DNA of 64,000 bases, from the NCBI RefSeq assembly GCF_014133895.1, contig NC_050729.1:248001-312000 (forward strand), given 5' to 3'. Below are positions 1 through 9,637 of this stretch, in pieces. The position numbers and the translations under genes were made by a program. Within the stretch, counting starts at the first letter, position 1. Each line of letters starts with the position of its first letter. This DNA comes from Torulaspora globosa (Eukaryota > Ascomycota > Saccharomycetes > Saccharomycetales > Saccharomycetaceae). The notes below the pieces were generated by a model. It had not been told where the DNA came from and did no database searches. It was given only the letters and a program-made list of their open reading frames with translations.

Positions 1-1
1 G

Positions 2-718
2 CTTGAACCCAACACATCGAAATACGAAGATATGTCGCTAGGTGGGCTGCGAGCGGGATCCCAGAGATGGTGTACTTTCCTGTATTATGAATGGAGGCCG
101 AGCCGCCTCGAGAGGGCGCAACTGATGCAAATTGTAACCAGAATCAACGATTTTTGCCAAAAAGGCAATATGGCCCTTACAAGACAGTTGCACTTCGAAC
201 CGTTGTGTCTGAGCCCATTGGGAGCGCCTCTCAGTCTACATATCTCCCTGTCGCAGTCAATTGTTTTCGAGCGTGAAGCTGAGCGGGAATTGCTTTATGA
301 TAAGCTGAAGGAGAGGATACGCAGCGCTTCACGACTGAAGTCGTTTACGATGAAGTTCCAACCAACGTTGGAATTACTGCCCTCCTTTGGCAAGGATACG
401 CTTTTCCTTGCGCTGCCAGTGAGCGCAGCTCTCAAGAGCACAGAGATGGCGTCTATCAATAACATAATACACGAGGCCGCAGCCGAGACCTTCCCAGGCA
501 AAACCGGCAAGGAAATACAGGGCCTCACATGCATGCCTGCGACGACGCATATGTCGATCGCCCTGGCTGCCAACGTTCCAAAATCCGTGCTGGAGAACTT
601 GAATTTCATTTCGACATTGCTCCCGATGGAGCTGGAGGATGCCGCATCATTCGAATTCCCGGTCTCTGGTCTAAAATTCGACAAGAATCGACAGATTTTA
701 AGCATACCGTTCAACTGA
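2..718 (+). CDS. USB1: U6 snRNA phosphodiesterase Usb1, 5' end cut by window edge
   Basis: Usb1 is a 3'-5' RNA exonuclease of the 2H phosphoesterase family that trims and modifies the 3' end of U6 snRNA, in nucleus and mitochondria. The two signature H-x-S motifs are visible: H-I-S at residues 70-72 and H-M-S at 173-175, counted from the ATG at position 32. The reading frame stays open upstream of that ATG to the edge of the window, and 228 residues is short for the family (about 290 in S. cerevisiae). The true start is therefore probably outside the window and the gene is partial only because of the window boundary. It sits upstream of the ACE2-type gene in the same orientation, as YLR132C does next to YLR131C. 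Its substrate gene, SNR6, is also in this window near 54.6 kb. Confidence 0.9.
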   Translation, partial: LEPNTSKYEDMSLGGLRAGSQRWCTFLYYEWRPSRLERAQLMQIVTRINDFCQKGNMALTRQLHFEPLCLSPLGAPLSLHISLSQSIVFEREAERELLYDKLKERIRSASRLKSFTMKFQPTLELLPSFGKDTLFLALPVSAALKSTEMASINNIIHEAAAETFPGKTGKEIQGLTCMPATTHMSIALAANVPKSVLENLNFISTLLPMELEDAASFEFPVSGLKFDKNRQILSIPFN

Positions 719-1199
719 GTCGGTCAGTCGTGTTGCAGGTAGATGATAAAGCTACGGAACAAAGGCAAAAGTCCGGCAAAGGGAGCGCGCTGCTCACGCA
801 GCAAAGCCAAACATCTGGCTTGTGAGTCCGATTGCGTCAGAATGCCCTTGGGCCTGATCAGCGCGGCCACAGTGCGGCTCTCGTGATCTGGATATTTTCA
901 CTATGTTCGAGCAGACGTTAACCATAATGAGTAAAGTATAAACAAAACAAACATCGATTACCAAGGGAGGAAGTATATACGTTGGACTCGATTGTCGTGG
1001 AGATCATGCATGGGATCAATTGGCACTTGTAAGTAACTGTAAACATCGTTTGATCGAGGGTTATTTTATCAGCTCCTGTCGGTGTCGGTGAACTTGATCG
1101 GTATATACACACTCTTCCCTGCCACTAACTGCGACACACACGGATACCACTTTAACAGCTGATCGAGAAACCTATCGCAGAAATTTTTACGTCGTTGGG
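719..1199. other. Intergenic region USB1-ACE2
   Basis: This 481-bp interval holds the USB1 3' region and the promoter and 5' leader of the ACE2-type gene. No gene is visible. A forkhead-type site is listed separately. A CC-N6-GG sequence near 963-973 resembles the outline of an Mcm1 site, but its core is not AT-rich, so it is not called. Confidence 0.6.
1039..1045 (+). promoter_or_regulatory. Forkhead-type site GTAAACA upstream of ACE2
   Basis: GTAAACA lies about 155 bp upstream of the ATG. ACE2 and SWI5 in S. cerevisiae belong to the CLB2 cluster activated in G2/M by Fkh2-Mcm1, so a forkhead core here fits. No convincing Mcm1 partner site was found, so the regulatory call is an inference from motif and gene identity. 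Confidence 0.4.
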
Positions 1200-3422
1200 A
1201 TGAATTTCGTGAACGATCCTTGGCACATCGATCCGTCTGACTTACTGATCAACGACGATGGTGGTGCAATGTACGACAGCTTGTACGATGCGAATGAATT
1301 CGATAAGCTGCTGAACATGAATTACAACGATGTCGACAATATGCTGACTCAAGAATTGAAAGACTTGGATATTCCATTGATTCCTCAGACTACGGCTAGT
1401 GAAAACACCGATGAACAACAAAGCTTGGACGGGCCGAAATTCGAGCTAAGTCGACTGCAGATGGATCATGCGTATGATTCTACAAAGTTTGCTTCTAGCG
1501 CTGGCGGTGGAAATGCAGGTCATAAGCGAGGTCCCAGCGGGACAGCAATCTTTGGGTTTCTCAACCATAACAGAACTTTGAGCATCAGCAATTTGCAGAA
1601 GAGCATTAATGAGGACGTTTCGAGGGTACAGAGCTCCTTTGGGAGCGACGACGTAACAGAGGATAAAGACACAAACGTTGGACAGGTCTTGCTGAAACAG
1701 CAGGAGCAGTTACGAATAGCTCTGCAGAGACAGCAGGAGGTCAATAGGAGGCTGGAGGAACAACTGAGGGAAAACAGGCTGCAACAACAAGTGCTGCAAA
1801 GAGTCCTCGACGAGCAACAAGTGGTATCTCATCAATTGGCAAAAGAGACAACTCCTAGATCGAGTGGAACTAGAACTCATAAGCCTGCTAATAGCCTGAT
1901 CATCACGTCAAACAGCGAAAACGGTGGGTTCCAATTCCCACCGCCAAATATGATCTCACCCCCCAACTCTAACGCCTCACTGAATGGTTCGCCCTCGAGG
2001 AAACCGTGCCAAAATAGGCTTAAGAGGGGATTTAACGCCACCAGGGTGTCACCTCCAACTTCTGATTTAGCAACATTTCAGACGCAGCTGGACTATGGAA
2101 CAGGCTTTCAAGTCCGCAGCAGCGGAGACCGAAACGGCCAGAAAGAGGTTACAAATGGCGAGAATGGCCTGAAAGGCATTGAAGATATTTACAAAAATCC
2201 TTTCTGCTCTAAAGACCAGCTAACAAGTTCGTTGCACAGGAAGAAAGAGTCAAACGTATCGACGGTCTCCACGATTCCCCAGCATACAGACGACGGTAGC
2301 GACAGCGAATCAGGAGCCCTGCTCGGACTAGGTATACGAATGAGCGCGAAGTCTTCAAGTAATGGACGCAGTTATTCCCTAAGGCCTCCTCCAGTAAATG
2401 TCTTACCAGTCATACCGGGTTCATCCGATAACACACCTGTCGGCAAACAGGCGCAACTCCCACAGAAGCACACTTTCCAGCATACTCCGATAAAAACGCA
2501 GAACCAGCGACCTCAGTACCAAACACACAGCCAATCAGTCTCCGACAAACTGTTCAGCGACGACGCTGGCACTCCACAATTACGACCACCTTCGGTTCCG
2601 ACAACCGCAAGCCGCCGGAGCAGCAATTACAGTTCGGACTACCCAGAGAACGGCGAGAACGAAATAGACATAGACTCTCAACAACTAGCGGTAGAAGAAC
2701 CAGAGAGCAGATTCGTAGTCGCGCAGACGCCCTCACCGGTACTGAAATCCCAAGCCAGATTCGAAGGTTCGCCTCACCAGTTCGATCTTGACTCCAACAA
2801 TAGCGCCAGCCCACTGAAGATTACTCGTAAGCCCACAACGCTGCCCCGCGGATCTATCGACCGGTACGTGAAGGAGCTGCCAGATCGCCTGTTCCAATGT
2901 ATGTATCCGAACTGCAACAAGATCTTCAAGAGGCGATACAACATCCGCTCACACATCCAAACCCATCTAGAAGACAGACCCTACGTCTGCGACTTCGAGG
3001 GCTGCGACAAAGCCTTCGTCAGGAACCACGACCTCGTAAGACACAAGAAATCGCACGCTGAAAAGAGCTACGCATGTCCCTGCGGCAAAAAATTCAACCG
3101 TGAGGATGCCCTCATCGTCCACCGAAGTCGGATGATCTGCAGTGGTGGAAAGAAGTACGAAAACGTTGTAATAAAGAAATCTCCACGCAGACGTGGAAGA
3201 CCTAAAAAGGACGGCTCCTCCAGCGTGAACAGCAGTCCCGTCAAAGATTCTCTCGCGCGAGATCAGGATGGATACCTGGTTTTCAAGATGGAGGAGCAAT
3301 TACGAAACGAGATGGAGAAATACGGCCTTTTCAAGCCTCCATCACCAGTAAAATCCTCCGCGATCTTATCGCCAGTGCCATTGACAAGATCTGGAGATCT
3401 AAAAACTCCCTGCGATTCCTAA
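1200..3422 (+). CDS. ACE2: Ace2/Swi5 family zinc-finger transcription factor
   Basis: This is a C2H2 zinc-finger activator of late-M/early-G1 genes; in S. cerevisiae the family drives daughter-specific septum degradation (Ace2) and HO (Swi5). Three tandem fingers occupy about residues 567-647. The first two are classical; the third is atypical, beginning C-P-C and ending H...C. A basic stretch K-K-S-P-R-R-R-G-R-P-K-K follows and looks like a nuclear localisation signal. Three matches to the Cbk1 kinase consensus H-x-R/K-x-x-S occur at residues 108-113, 123-128 and 346-351, with a hydrophobic patch beside the second like the nuclear export region of Ace2. A Gln-rich coiled-coil segment spans about 163-210. 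S. cerevisiae has two paralogues (YLR131C and YDR146C); the window shows one, between neighbours of both. The RAM-type sites favour the Ace2 name. Confidence 0.9.
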   Translation: MNFVNDPWHIDPSDLLINDDGGAMYDSLYDANEFDKLLNMNYNDVDNMLTQELKDLDIPLIPQTTASENTDEQQSLDGPKFELSRLQMDHAYDSTKFASSAGGGNAGHKRGPSGTAIFGFLNHNRTLSISNLQKSINEDVSRVQSSFGSDDVTEDKDTNVGQVLLKQQEQLRIALQRQQEVNRRLEEQLRENRLQQQVLQRVLDEQQVVSHQLAKETTPRSSGTRTHKPANSLIITSNSENGGFQFPPPNMISPPNSNASLNGSPSRKPCQNRLKRGFNATRVSPPTSDLATFQTQLDYGTGFQVRSSGDRNGQKEVTNGENGLKGIEDIYKNPFCSKDQLTSSLHRKKESNVSTVSTIPQHTDDGSDSESGALLGLGIRMSAKSSSNGRSYSLRPPPVNVLPVIPGSSDNTPVGKQAQLPQKHTFQHTPIKTQNQRPQYQTHSQSVSDKLFSDDAGTPQLRPPSVPTTASRRSSNYSSDYPENGENEIDIDSQQLAVEEPESRFVVAQTPSPVLKSQARFEGSPHQFDLDSNNSASPLKITRKPTTLPRGSIDRYVKELPDRLFQCMYPNCNKIFKRRYNIRSHIQTHLEDRPYVCDFEGCDKAFVRNHDLVRHKKSHAEKSYACPCGKKFNREDALIVHRSRMICSGGKKYENVVIKKSPRRRGRPKKDGSSSVNSSPVKDSLARDQDGYLVFKMEEQLRNEMEKYGLFKPPSPVKSSAILSPVPLTRSGDLKTPCDS

Positions 3423-4857
3423 CGATCGTGACAAACACACACTTATACATAGTCACATAACCTGTAACATTATACCTTTACTGGTATCCCAAGGCTTTTC
3501 TCAACCGCTTGCATCGAGTGGCGCTACCTTACAGATAATTAACTTAAGGAAAACGTCATTGGACCCTGCATGAAGAGAAAGAGATCAATTAAAGCATAAT
3601 GTAAACACTGAGTGAGCTGATGTGATCTGTATGAATTTCAACCTACATGGGCCATTATACAGAAGTAAACTAAAGGTTTGATGAGAATCCATTTTTTAGA
3701 GTAGCATTAAAGATACCTTTACGGTTTCAATGATCTGCGGATGTAGTGGTTGCGCTGAAGAACAATCATTTTCCCTTAAGAAAGCTCATGAACGAGAGAA
3801 GAAGGATCATTTTATGCTTACCTTTATTGTAGTGACATTTGCATGGAGAAAATGAACGTGGCCATACTTCTGTGACTGTTATATGTCAGACCGGCAGTGA
3901 GTACAGTGTTAGATTGGATCAAATATAGTGGCCGTTTTCATGGATCTAATATTGGTTTGTTCAAGTGATGTGCTTCTAGTCCCTGGATTATCCCTCTGTC
4001 AGCACATGCAGCTCTTGAAATGATTTGAGAAGGTTTTGAAAGACACATTTGAAGAGTATCCATGTCCTTTTGAGATTTGCTTTTGTCCGTTTTTACCTTC
4101 TTCATCGATAATAGCGGAGCTGTATCATTTGTTGGTAACCACTGAGACTGGGAACAGCACGGTTGCACGGAAGACCAAGGACATAGCTTGATTAGCACTG
4201 TTACAGAGTTCGGAAGTGAACGAAGCTTTTTAAGAGTGAGTTTCCCATTGCCTGAGATCAACTCATGTAGGTGCTTATCTTAGAAGCGGATATCATTTTC
4301 CCACCTTGTTTTCGTCGTCTTTCTCTAACAGTCGGTGGTTTTTATCTCGTTCATTGCTTTGCTTTCCCGCCAGATATTGAAGGCTTGGATCTGGGCTCTT
4401 AGATTGCAGAAGTGCCATAGCCAGTGTGTAAGTGAAACACTCAATACGGTGTTTTCGCATGCGACCTTTATTGCAATTTCCATCGTCACTGGAATGGAAG
4501 GGAAATGAGACATGAAGTTGCGCCTGGATCAAGCACTGCACCGATCGCTAGTGAGTGTGTTGTCCCACGTCAACAGGTATCTTGCTTTACGGAAAGCTGG
4601 CTGAACTGACAACATTCGACTTAATCACTCGAACAAGAGTACCAAGGAGAAGTCCCCCGGAAAGATGTCGCTCACATTTGTGATCGTAAATGCTGGTGTA
4701 GATTTGATGGAATCTGGATAAACGGCTTAACCATGTAGAATATACAACCTTAGATCACTATGAGTATCCATTGAGGATATAATCGCTTACTCGCACAAAT
4801 CAAACGGTTTCATTATCGTTTTAATTGACTATGTAATCACTTATCGGAAACGGCAGG
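3423..4857. other. 1.4-kb convergent interval without a supported gene
   Basis: This space lies between the stop codons of ACE2 (+) and DIP2 (-), so it needs to hold no promoter. In S. cerevisiae the zinc transporter ZRT2 (YLR130C) sits here. I see no ZIP-family transmembrane coding potential in any frame. The open frames present (up to 107 codons) are of low-complexity composition and look random. No tRNA or recognisable snRNA was found. The region may hold a decayed gene or an unrecognised RNA gene. Confidence 0.5.
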
Positions 4858-7677
4858 CTAAGCCAAAGTTTCAAACACTCTTTTCTTTCTTTTATCATCC
4901 AATTCTCTTTGGCTGTAGTCGTCGGTAAACTCGAACTTGTGGCGAAGGTTCCATTGTTGTCTGATGAAAAATAACCCTTCAATATTGAATCCTAAGTCGT
5001 CTTGGGTGGATTTCAGAGCCCCTCTTAATCTATCCTTTACTCGCGTAATGCGCAGTTTTAGTTCTTCATTCTTCTGCGATACGAGTTCTCTATGATTTGA
5101 CCTGACGATGAAGAACAAGTTCTTGCATATTAACGGCAGATTGTGCTGCAGCAGTCTCTCATCGAGCAACACTTTGTCGATAAACTTGAGAACTTTCAGA
5201 ACATAAGAGAACGGAAGGACCAGCAGAGCGTCCTCGAGCTGAGAGGGATGGATCCTGGCGAGAATTTCCATAATATATTCCTGCGGGGTTTTGTTCATCG
5301 CAATTAAGATGGCATGTTTTGTAGGTTTGATCGGCTTTGAATCAATTTTTTTCCTATTCCATAACTTCATGTCCTCCTCATATCGTTCCTCGTTTTCAAT
5401 CTCAGGGATTCCTAAATCTAGGGCCTCCATCAGTCGCTCGCCCGCTTTCAGAGATTCGATTGTCTGTTTACGTACGTCGGCAGCCTCGTTCTGTTCTTCT
5501 TCATTGTTAGTTATATCACTTTTGAATGCCGCATCAGCAGATCCCTCTTCAAGTGAGGATAACAAAGAACCTTCATATTGCTCTTCCAGCTCTCTTTCCC
5601 TTTCTTCTTCTAGAAAGACTTGATCTTCCGTTTCCTCCCATATTCTGATACTACGGTCATGTGAAGCAGATACAACATATTTACCATCATAAGAGACCGA
5701 TAGGGCCCATACTTCACTTTGATGACCAGCCAATTTTTGGATACACTCAAATTTGTCACCGTCCCAATACTTAACTAGCGCGTCCTTTGAACAACTGAAG
5801 AAATTATGAGATTCAGGTAAGAATTTGACACTCATAATTGAGTCCTGATGGGCAAAAAGCGATTTATGACAATCACCAAAGTCTAGACCCCAAATCTTGA
5901 TGTTTTTGTCCGCTGAGGAAGTAATGATCATCTTCGAGTCAAAAGAGATATCGATCGAGAGAACAGGCAGCTTATGCCCGTACAAACTTAGGTAGAATTT
6001 CATGGTATCAAAGTAGAACACTTTGACCGTATTATCAAGCAAGGAAACAGCTAGATATCTGTTTTCAGGTGAGAGTTTGACGCATAGAACATCGTCGTTC
6101 AACTCTAGAGTTGTATCATGCGTGATTCTCATAATTGAAGTAAATTTGTCACCTGAACCAGCCAAAGGAACTTGCTCGACCTGGAAAGCCCAAAATTTAA
6201 CAGTTTTGTCTGCTGAACCGGTAATAAGTTTCTTACCATCTGTAGTAATGTCGAGGGTCCAAATGGCAGCGTCATGAGCACATTCTTTGTTATTTAGCAT
6301 CGTTGATGATGCAAGATCGAAAAGCTGTAATTCACCGTTTCTCGTCCCCACAACTATCAGAAATCCGCCAGGCAAAAACTTGCAACATAGAGCATAGCCG
6401 CATTCGAATGTTCTCAAGCACTTCCTTGTCTTTAGATTCCATATCTTGAGTGAGCCGTTGGATGCAGTCGCCAGCAAGCTATTGTCGTTACTGATGTCGA
6501 TGGCACGTACGTCAGTCCTGTGACCCTGGAGTTCGATGCTGTGCAGTTTGATAGGAGCTGGGAGTTTGGGATCCTTCTTTTGATAAGGAATTGAATAGTA
6601 GTCTATAGTATTGTTGGATGTAGTCGTTATAATATCAAGCTTTGACGAGGTGACTTGTGCCCAACTGGCGGCCTTAATTTTGAAGTTTGATCTTAAAGTT
6701 TGAAAGCGATGGACAATCATGGATGTATAGGCATCTTCAATATTCTTCTTGATTTCCTCATCAGAAAGGCCCTTTTCCTTCAATCTTTTTTCTCTCTTCC
6801 TGGTGGCCTTTGCGATCTCTTCCTCCTTTCTAATTCTGAAAACCTCTACAGTTTTGTCTGCATTCTGGATAAAGAAAAATATTGAGCCGTCTGCGGTTGC
6901 AATAAATTCGACTGATGATCCTCTCTGCTTGCTTTCTTTGTCGAATGCTCCCTTCTCGGTTAGCTTCGAGCCAGCATCGTTCTCAAGTTGCAATTGCCAC
7001 ACCTTCACCTGGGAGTCCGCTCCGGTTGTGATGACGAAATCTTCATATATGCCAAGGGCCCAGCATTCGCCCGTATGAGCGATGTGTGTCTCGACACACT
7101 GTTGTGTCTTTAAATCCCAGATTTTTATAAAACCATCCTTCGATGTGCTCACTAGCCAACTGTCATCCTGAAGCCACAGGCCAGATATAGCGTCCTTGTG
7201 AGAACGCAATTTGTAAAGCCCAACTTCTCCAACCAAATCCCACATAATGATGTTTGAGTCTTGAGATCCCGAGATCAACCTAGTACCCGTGGAATCGAAT
7301 TTTAATAGTGTAACTGCTGATCTATGTCCATTGAGTGTCAGAAGAACAGTCTGCGACATAAGATCCCATACTTTGATCACACCTTCTGCGGAGCCTTGCG
7401 CCAGAAGATTGGTTTCTGGATGACGTTCAAGACAAGTAACCTCGGCAGGTTTCGTAGTTTTAGCATCAATAGAGCCAGGGGGCTGTCCGTCGGAGAGGCA
7501 GGTGACAAGATCTGCAGTCTTCAGATCCCATAAGTTGACATTCTCAAGAGCACTTGTTATAACTTGCCCGACGCTGTGTCCCTTTTTGCTTTCCGGTGGA
7601 ATAAAGACACAATTGGAATTAGAGCTGATAACACCGAAAGCTTCAGCTTGCTCGAAACGCTGGTACGACTTCACCAT
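4858..7677 (-). CDS. DIP2: U3 snoRNP / small-subunit processome WD40 protein Dip2 (Utp12)
   Basis: Dip2/Utp12 is a UTP-B component of the nucleolar U3 processome needed for 18S rRNA production. The protein of 939 residues (943 in S. cerevisiae) shows two arrays of WD40 repeats with many W-D or W-G-L-D endings, e.g. V-K-V-W-D-L and I-K-I-W-G-L-D, then an acidic linker and the C-terminal Utp12 domain. I start it at the ATG at 7677 (M-V-K-S-Y-Q-R-F-E-Q), which aligns with the family N terminus. The frame remains open upstream to 7797, but only with a GTG and through sequence carrying PAC and RRPE promoter motifs. It is convergent with ACE2 and has the same strand as TAF12 upstream. Confidence 0.96.
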   Translation of the reverse strand: MVKSYQRFEQAEAFGVISSNSNCVFIPPESKKGHSVGQVITSALENVNLWDLKTADLVTCLSDGQPPGSIDAKTTKPAEVTCLERHPETNLLAQGSAEGVIKVWDLMSQTVLLTLNGHRSAVTLLKFDSTGTRLISGSQDSNIIMWDLVGEVGLYKLRSHKDAISGLWLQDDSWLVSTSKDGFIKIWDLKTQQCVETHIAHTGECWALGIYEDFVITTGADSQVKVWQLQLENDAGSKLTEKGAFDKESKQRGSSVEFIATADGSIFFFIQNADKTVEVFRIRKEEEIAKATRKREKRLKEKGLSDEEIKKNIEDAYTSMIVHRFQTLRSNFKIKAASWAQVTSSKLDIITTTSNNTIDYYSIPYQKKDPKLPAPIKLHSIELQGHRTDVRAIDISNDNSLLATASNGSLKIWNLKTRKCLRTFECGYALCCKFLPGGFLIVVGTRNGELQLFDLASSTMLNNKECAHDAAIWTLDITTDGKKLITGSADKTVKFWAFQVEQVPLAGSGDKFTSIMRITHDTTLELNDDVLCVKLSPENRYLAVSLLDNTVKVFYFDTMKFYLSLYGHKLPVLSIDISFDSKMIITSSADKNIKIWGLDFGDCHKSLFAHQDSIMSVKFLPESHNFFSCSKDALVKYWDGDKFECIQKLAGHQSEVWALSVSYDGKYVVSASHDRSIRIWEETEDQVFLEEERERELEEQYEGSLLSSLEEGSADAAFKSDITNNEEEQNEAADVRKQTIESLKAGERLMEALDLGIPEIENEERYEEDMKLWNRKKIDSKPIKPTKHAILIAMNKTPQEYIMEILARIHPSQLEDALLVLPFSYVLKVLKFIDKVLLDERLLQHNLPLICKNLFFIVRSNHRELVSQKNEELKLRITRVKDRLRGALKSTQDDLGFNIEGLFFIRQQWNLRHKFEFTDDYSQRELDDKRKKRVFETLA

Positions 7678-7719
7678 ACCGATGAAGCTCACTGATTGGT
7701 CCTGCTGGTATTTCTGTAA

Positions 7720-7729
7720 GCGATGAGAT
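7720..7729. promoter_or_regulatory. PAC element upstream of DIP2
   Basis: GCGATGAGAT is an exact match to the core of the PAC motif, bound by Pbf1/Pbf2 (Dot6/Tod6), which marks ribosome-biogenesis promoters. It lies 43-52 bp upstream of the chosen DIP2 ATG, a typical position, and supports that start over the upstream GTG. Confidence 0.7.
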
Positions 7730-7762
7730 ATGACGATGAGATGCCCGCCTAACGTAGTAAGC

Positions 7763-7772
7763 GAAAATTTTC
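7763..7772. promoter_or_regulatory. RRPE-like element upstream of DIP2
   Basis: GAAAATTTTC matches the core of the rRNA processing element (RRPE, bound by Stb3). It pairs with the PAC motif about 33 bp closer to the gene, the usual RRPE-PAC arrangement for ribosome-assembly genes such as DIP2. A Cbf1-type GTCACGTG lies further up at 7794-7801. Confidence 0.55.
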
Positions 7773-7876
7773 CACCATATAAGCATATTCTGGTCACGTG
7801 CTTCGAGATGTCTTTGCAATGAGAGCTATAACATTTGATATCGCCAAGTACATAGGTTGCTGGTCGTCTCGAGAGG

Positions 7877-9436
7877 TCATTTTGAGTGAGCAGACTTGCC
7901 CGAAGGATTGCTTTTCATGGAAGCAGCTTTGTCGGAATTGATGGCCTGCAGTTTTTGGTTGTAACTTGGCTTTGGATTGCTTTTTCTGGAGCTTCTGATC
8001 TCGTCAGCAGAATAACCAGGGATTCTAATGTTCCAGTTTCTTTCGAGATGCAGTTGTATGTCTCTGGTGTCTAGGCTGTCGGACTTTCTGTGCTTGGCTA
8101 ACCGGCACGCGAAGCTCGTGACGTTGCTCACAAAATCATCGGCTAGGTCTAATAGCAGGCTTTCCACGTCCCCATCAATGACAGTTTCGCCATCACCCTC
8201 ATCTATGCCTACGGTCTTGACTAGTTCTCTTAGTTTTCTTTTGGACATCACCCTTTCGGTGTCTACCTCGTAGGGCGGAAGCTTAGTCATTGTTGGTGTG
8301 TTCAGTGCCGCTGCGTTCATCGCTGTTCCGCTGGTCAGTGTGGGTCTGTTGGTCTTATAAGTGACTGGGGAAGGCGCTTTCGCCGTTACGGTCTCCGAGA
8401 TAGGCACTACGGGATCGGTTTGTTTGAAGATTGCCGATCTGTTTGCCCCATTGTTGTAGGACAATGAAGCTGCCGCGTTGACATTGGTAACTTGAGATGG
8501 AGCTCTGCCGCTTGCTGTGGAGGATTGCCGCTGGGAACTGGATTGCGGCTGCTGTGGCAATTTTTGAGTCGTGACATTGGAGGGCGTTTCTGGCTGATTT
8601 TTAGCTGGAAGCTGGGCACCGACCATCTCCGATGACGACGATGGACGTCCTTCCGTTGCGGGCGTAGCAGTGGCACCTGAAGCAGGCGGCTGGCCTGGCT
8701 GTTGCTGCTGGGCCATTCTTTGCTGCTGGGTGCTTCTCTGTAAAAGTCTTTGCAGCGCCGGGTTGTGTCTGGCACACTCAACGTAGAACTTCTTCTTGCC
8801 GTTCTGGAACTCCTGTTGTAGAACACTGTACTCCATGTTTAGCATTTTCAGATTGTTAGTTAGTTCTGCTTTTTTATCCTCCAGTTGCTTCTTCGCCGCA
8901 GGGTCTGTTTGCTTATTAACTTCTTGATTTAATCTTTCTATGTGCTGCTTGAGAAATGTGTGCTTGTCTCGTATCTTATTGGCTCTTTCCTGGAAGTTCT
9001 GCGATAGAGCCTCATGCTGTTGGTTTTGCTCAGGAGTCAAGACCTGTTTGATAATATTGGCCAACTGGCTGCCGCCTCCCCTGGCCTGCTGGCTAGAGCT
9101 GCTGCTGGAGCCTCCGACAGTATTTGAACCAGCTGCTGAGCCTGGAGATCCGCTCGATGAGGTTGCACCGCCACTGCTGCCATTACGACCTTGACTGAAA
9201 GCCTGAGCGGCCTGTTGCCGCTGTCTATTGTAATTATCGTAGATAGCTTTGATTCTAGAAGCCTTCATAAGTAACTCCTTACCTCGTGGAGTGTTCTCCC
9301 CTACACTCTTAGCCTCATTAACGAGGGCCTTGAACTTAGTCGTCAGTTCGAGTAGTTGTTGTCTCTGCTGTGCGCTCATTCCCTGCGAAGCAGCCTCCTC
9401 TGTAACGTTGTTGGCGTTTTCCCCATTGAAAGACAT
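7877..9436 (-). CDS. TAF12: TFIID/SAGA subunit Taf12, histone-fold protein
   Basis: Taf12 is the H2B-like histone-fold subunit shared by TFIID and SAGA, pairing with Taf4 or Ada1 in the nucleus. The 519-residue protein (539 in S. cerevisiae) has long Gln/Ser/Pro/Ala-rich N-terminal and central regions. Residues about 130-225 form a helical, Gln- and Lys-rich segment, and the conserved histone fold lies at about 395-470, beginning M-S-K-R-K-L-R-E-L-V and followed by the R-N-W-N-I-R-I-P-G-Y sequence diagnostic of the family. In S. cerevisiae TAF12 (YDR145W) neighbours SWI5, whereas DIP2 neighbours ACE2. Finding DIP2 and TAF12 side by side here is part of the interleaved ancestral order. Confidence 0.95.
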   Translation of the reverse strand: MSFNGENANNVTEEAASQGMSAQQRQQLLELTTKFKALVNEAKSVGENTPRGKELLMKASRIKAIYDNYNRQRQQAAQAFSQGRNGSSGGATSSSGSPGSAAGSNTVGGSSSSSSQQARGGGSQLANIIKQVLTPEQNQQHEALSQNFQERANKIRDKHTFLKQHIERLNQEVNKQTDPAAKKQLEDKKAELTNNLKMLNMEYSVLQQEFQNGKKKFYVECARHNPALQRLLQRSTQQQRMAQQQQPGQPPASGATATPATEGRPSSSSEMVGAQLPAKNQPETPSNVTTQKLPQQPQSSSQRQSSTASGRAPSQVTNVNAAASLSYNNGANRSAIFKQTDPVVPISETVTAKAPSPVTYKTNRPTLTSGTAMNAAALNTPTMTKLPPYEVDTERVMSKRKLRELVKTVGIDEGDGETVIDGDVESLLLDLADDFVSNVTSFACRLAKHRKSDSLDTRDIQLHLERNWNIRIPGYSADEIRSSRKSNPKPSYNQKLQAINSDKAASMKSNPSGKSAHSK

Positions 9437-9637
9437 TTTTGAATGCTAAGCAGCAGTCAAGGATATTCCAGTGGCCCTCTATGTCTCTCGATAACGCCTT
9501 CAAATCCTTCAGTTTGGCCTATTTGACGGTTCTTCTCTTGCAGAGCTCGCTAAGAGAAGGTTCGAACTCGGCCGGGTTACAGCTTGTACATCTGGTCGAT
9601 ACTACCAAACACAGTATATAGTGGCGAGCCAGGACCT

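Noticed and set aside
3677..3762. Possible box C/D snoRNA (TGATGA near 3679 and CTGA near 3754)
   Set aside because: The C box has a mismatch at its first position, the terminal stem is weak and no guide complementarity could be shown.
3938..4541. Two minus-strand frames of 107 and 82 codons in the ACE2-DIP2 gap
   Set aside because: Amino-acid composition looks random, they overlap other frames, and neither resembles ZRT2 or any family I know.
7794..7801. GTCACGTG as a possible centromere CDEI element
   Set aside because: No AT-rich CDEII or CDEIII (TTCCGAA) follows; it is better read as a Cbf1/E-box site between DIP2 and TAF12.
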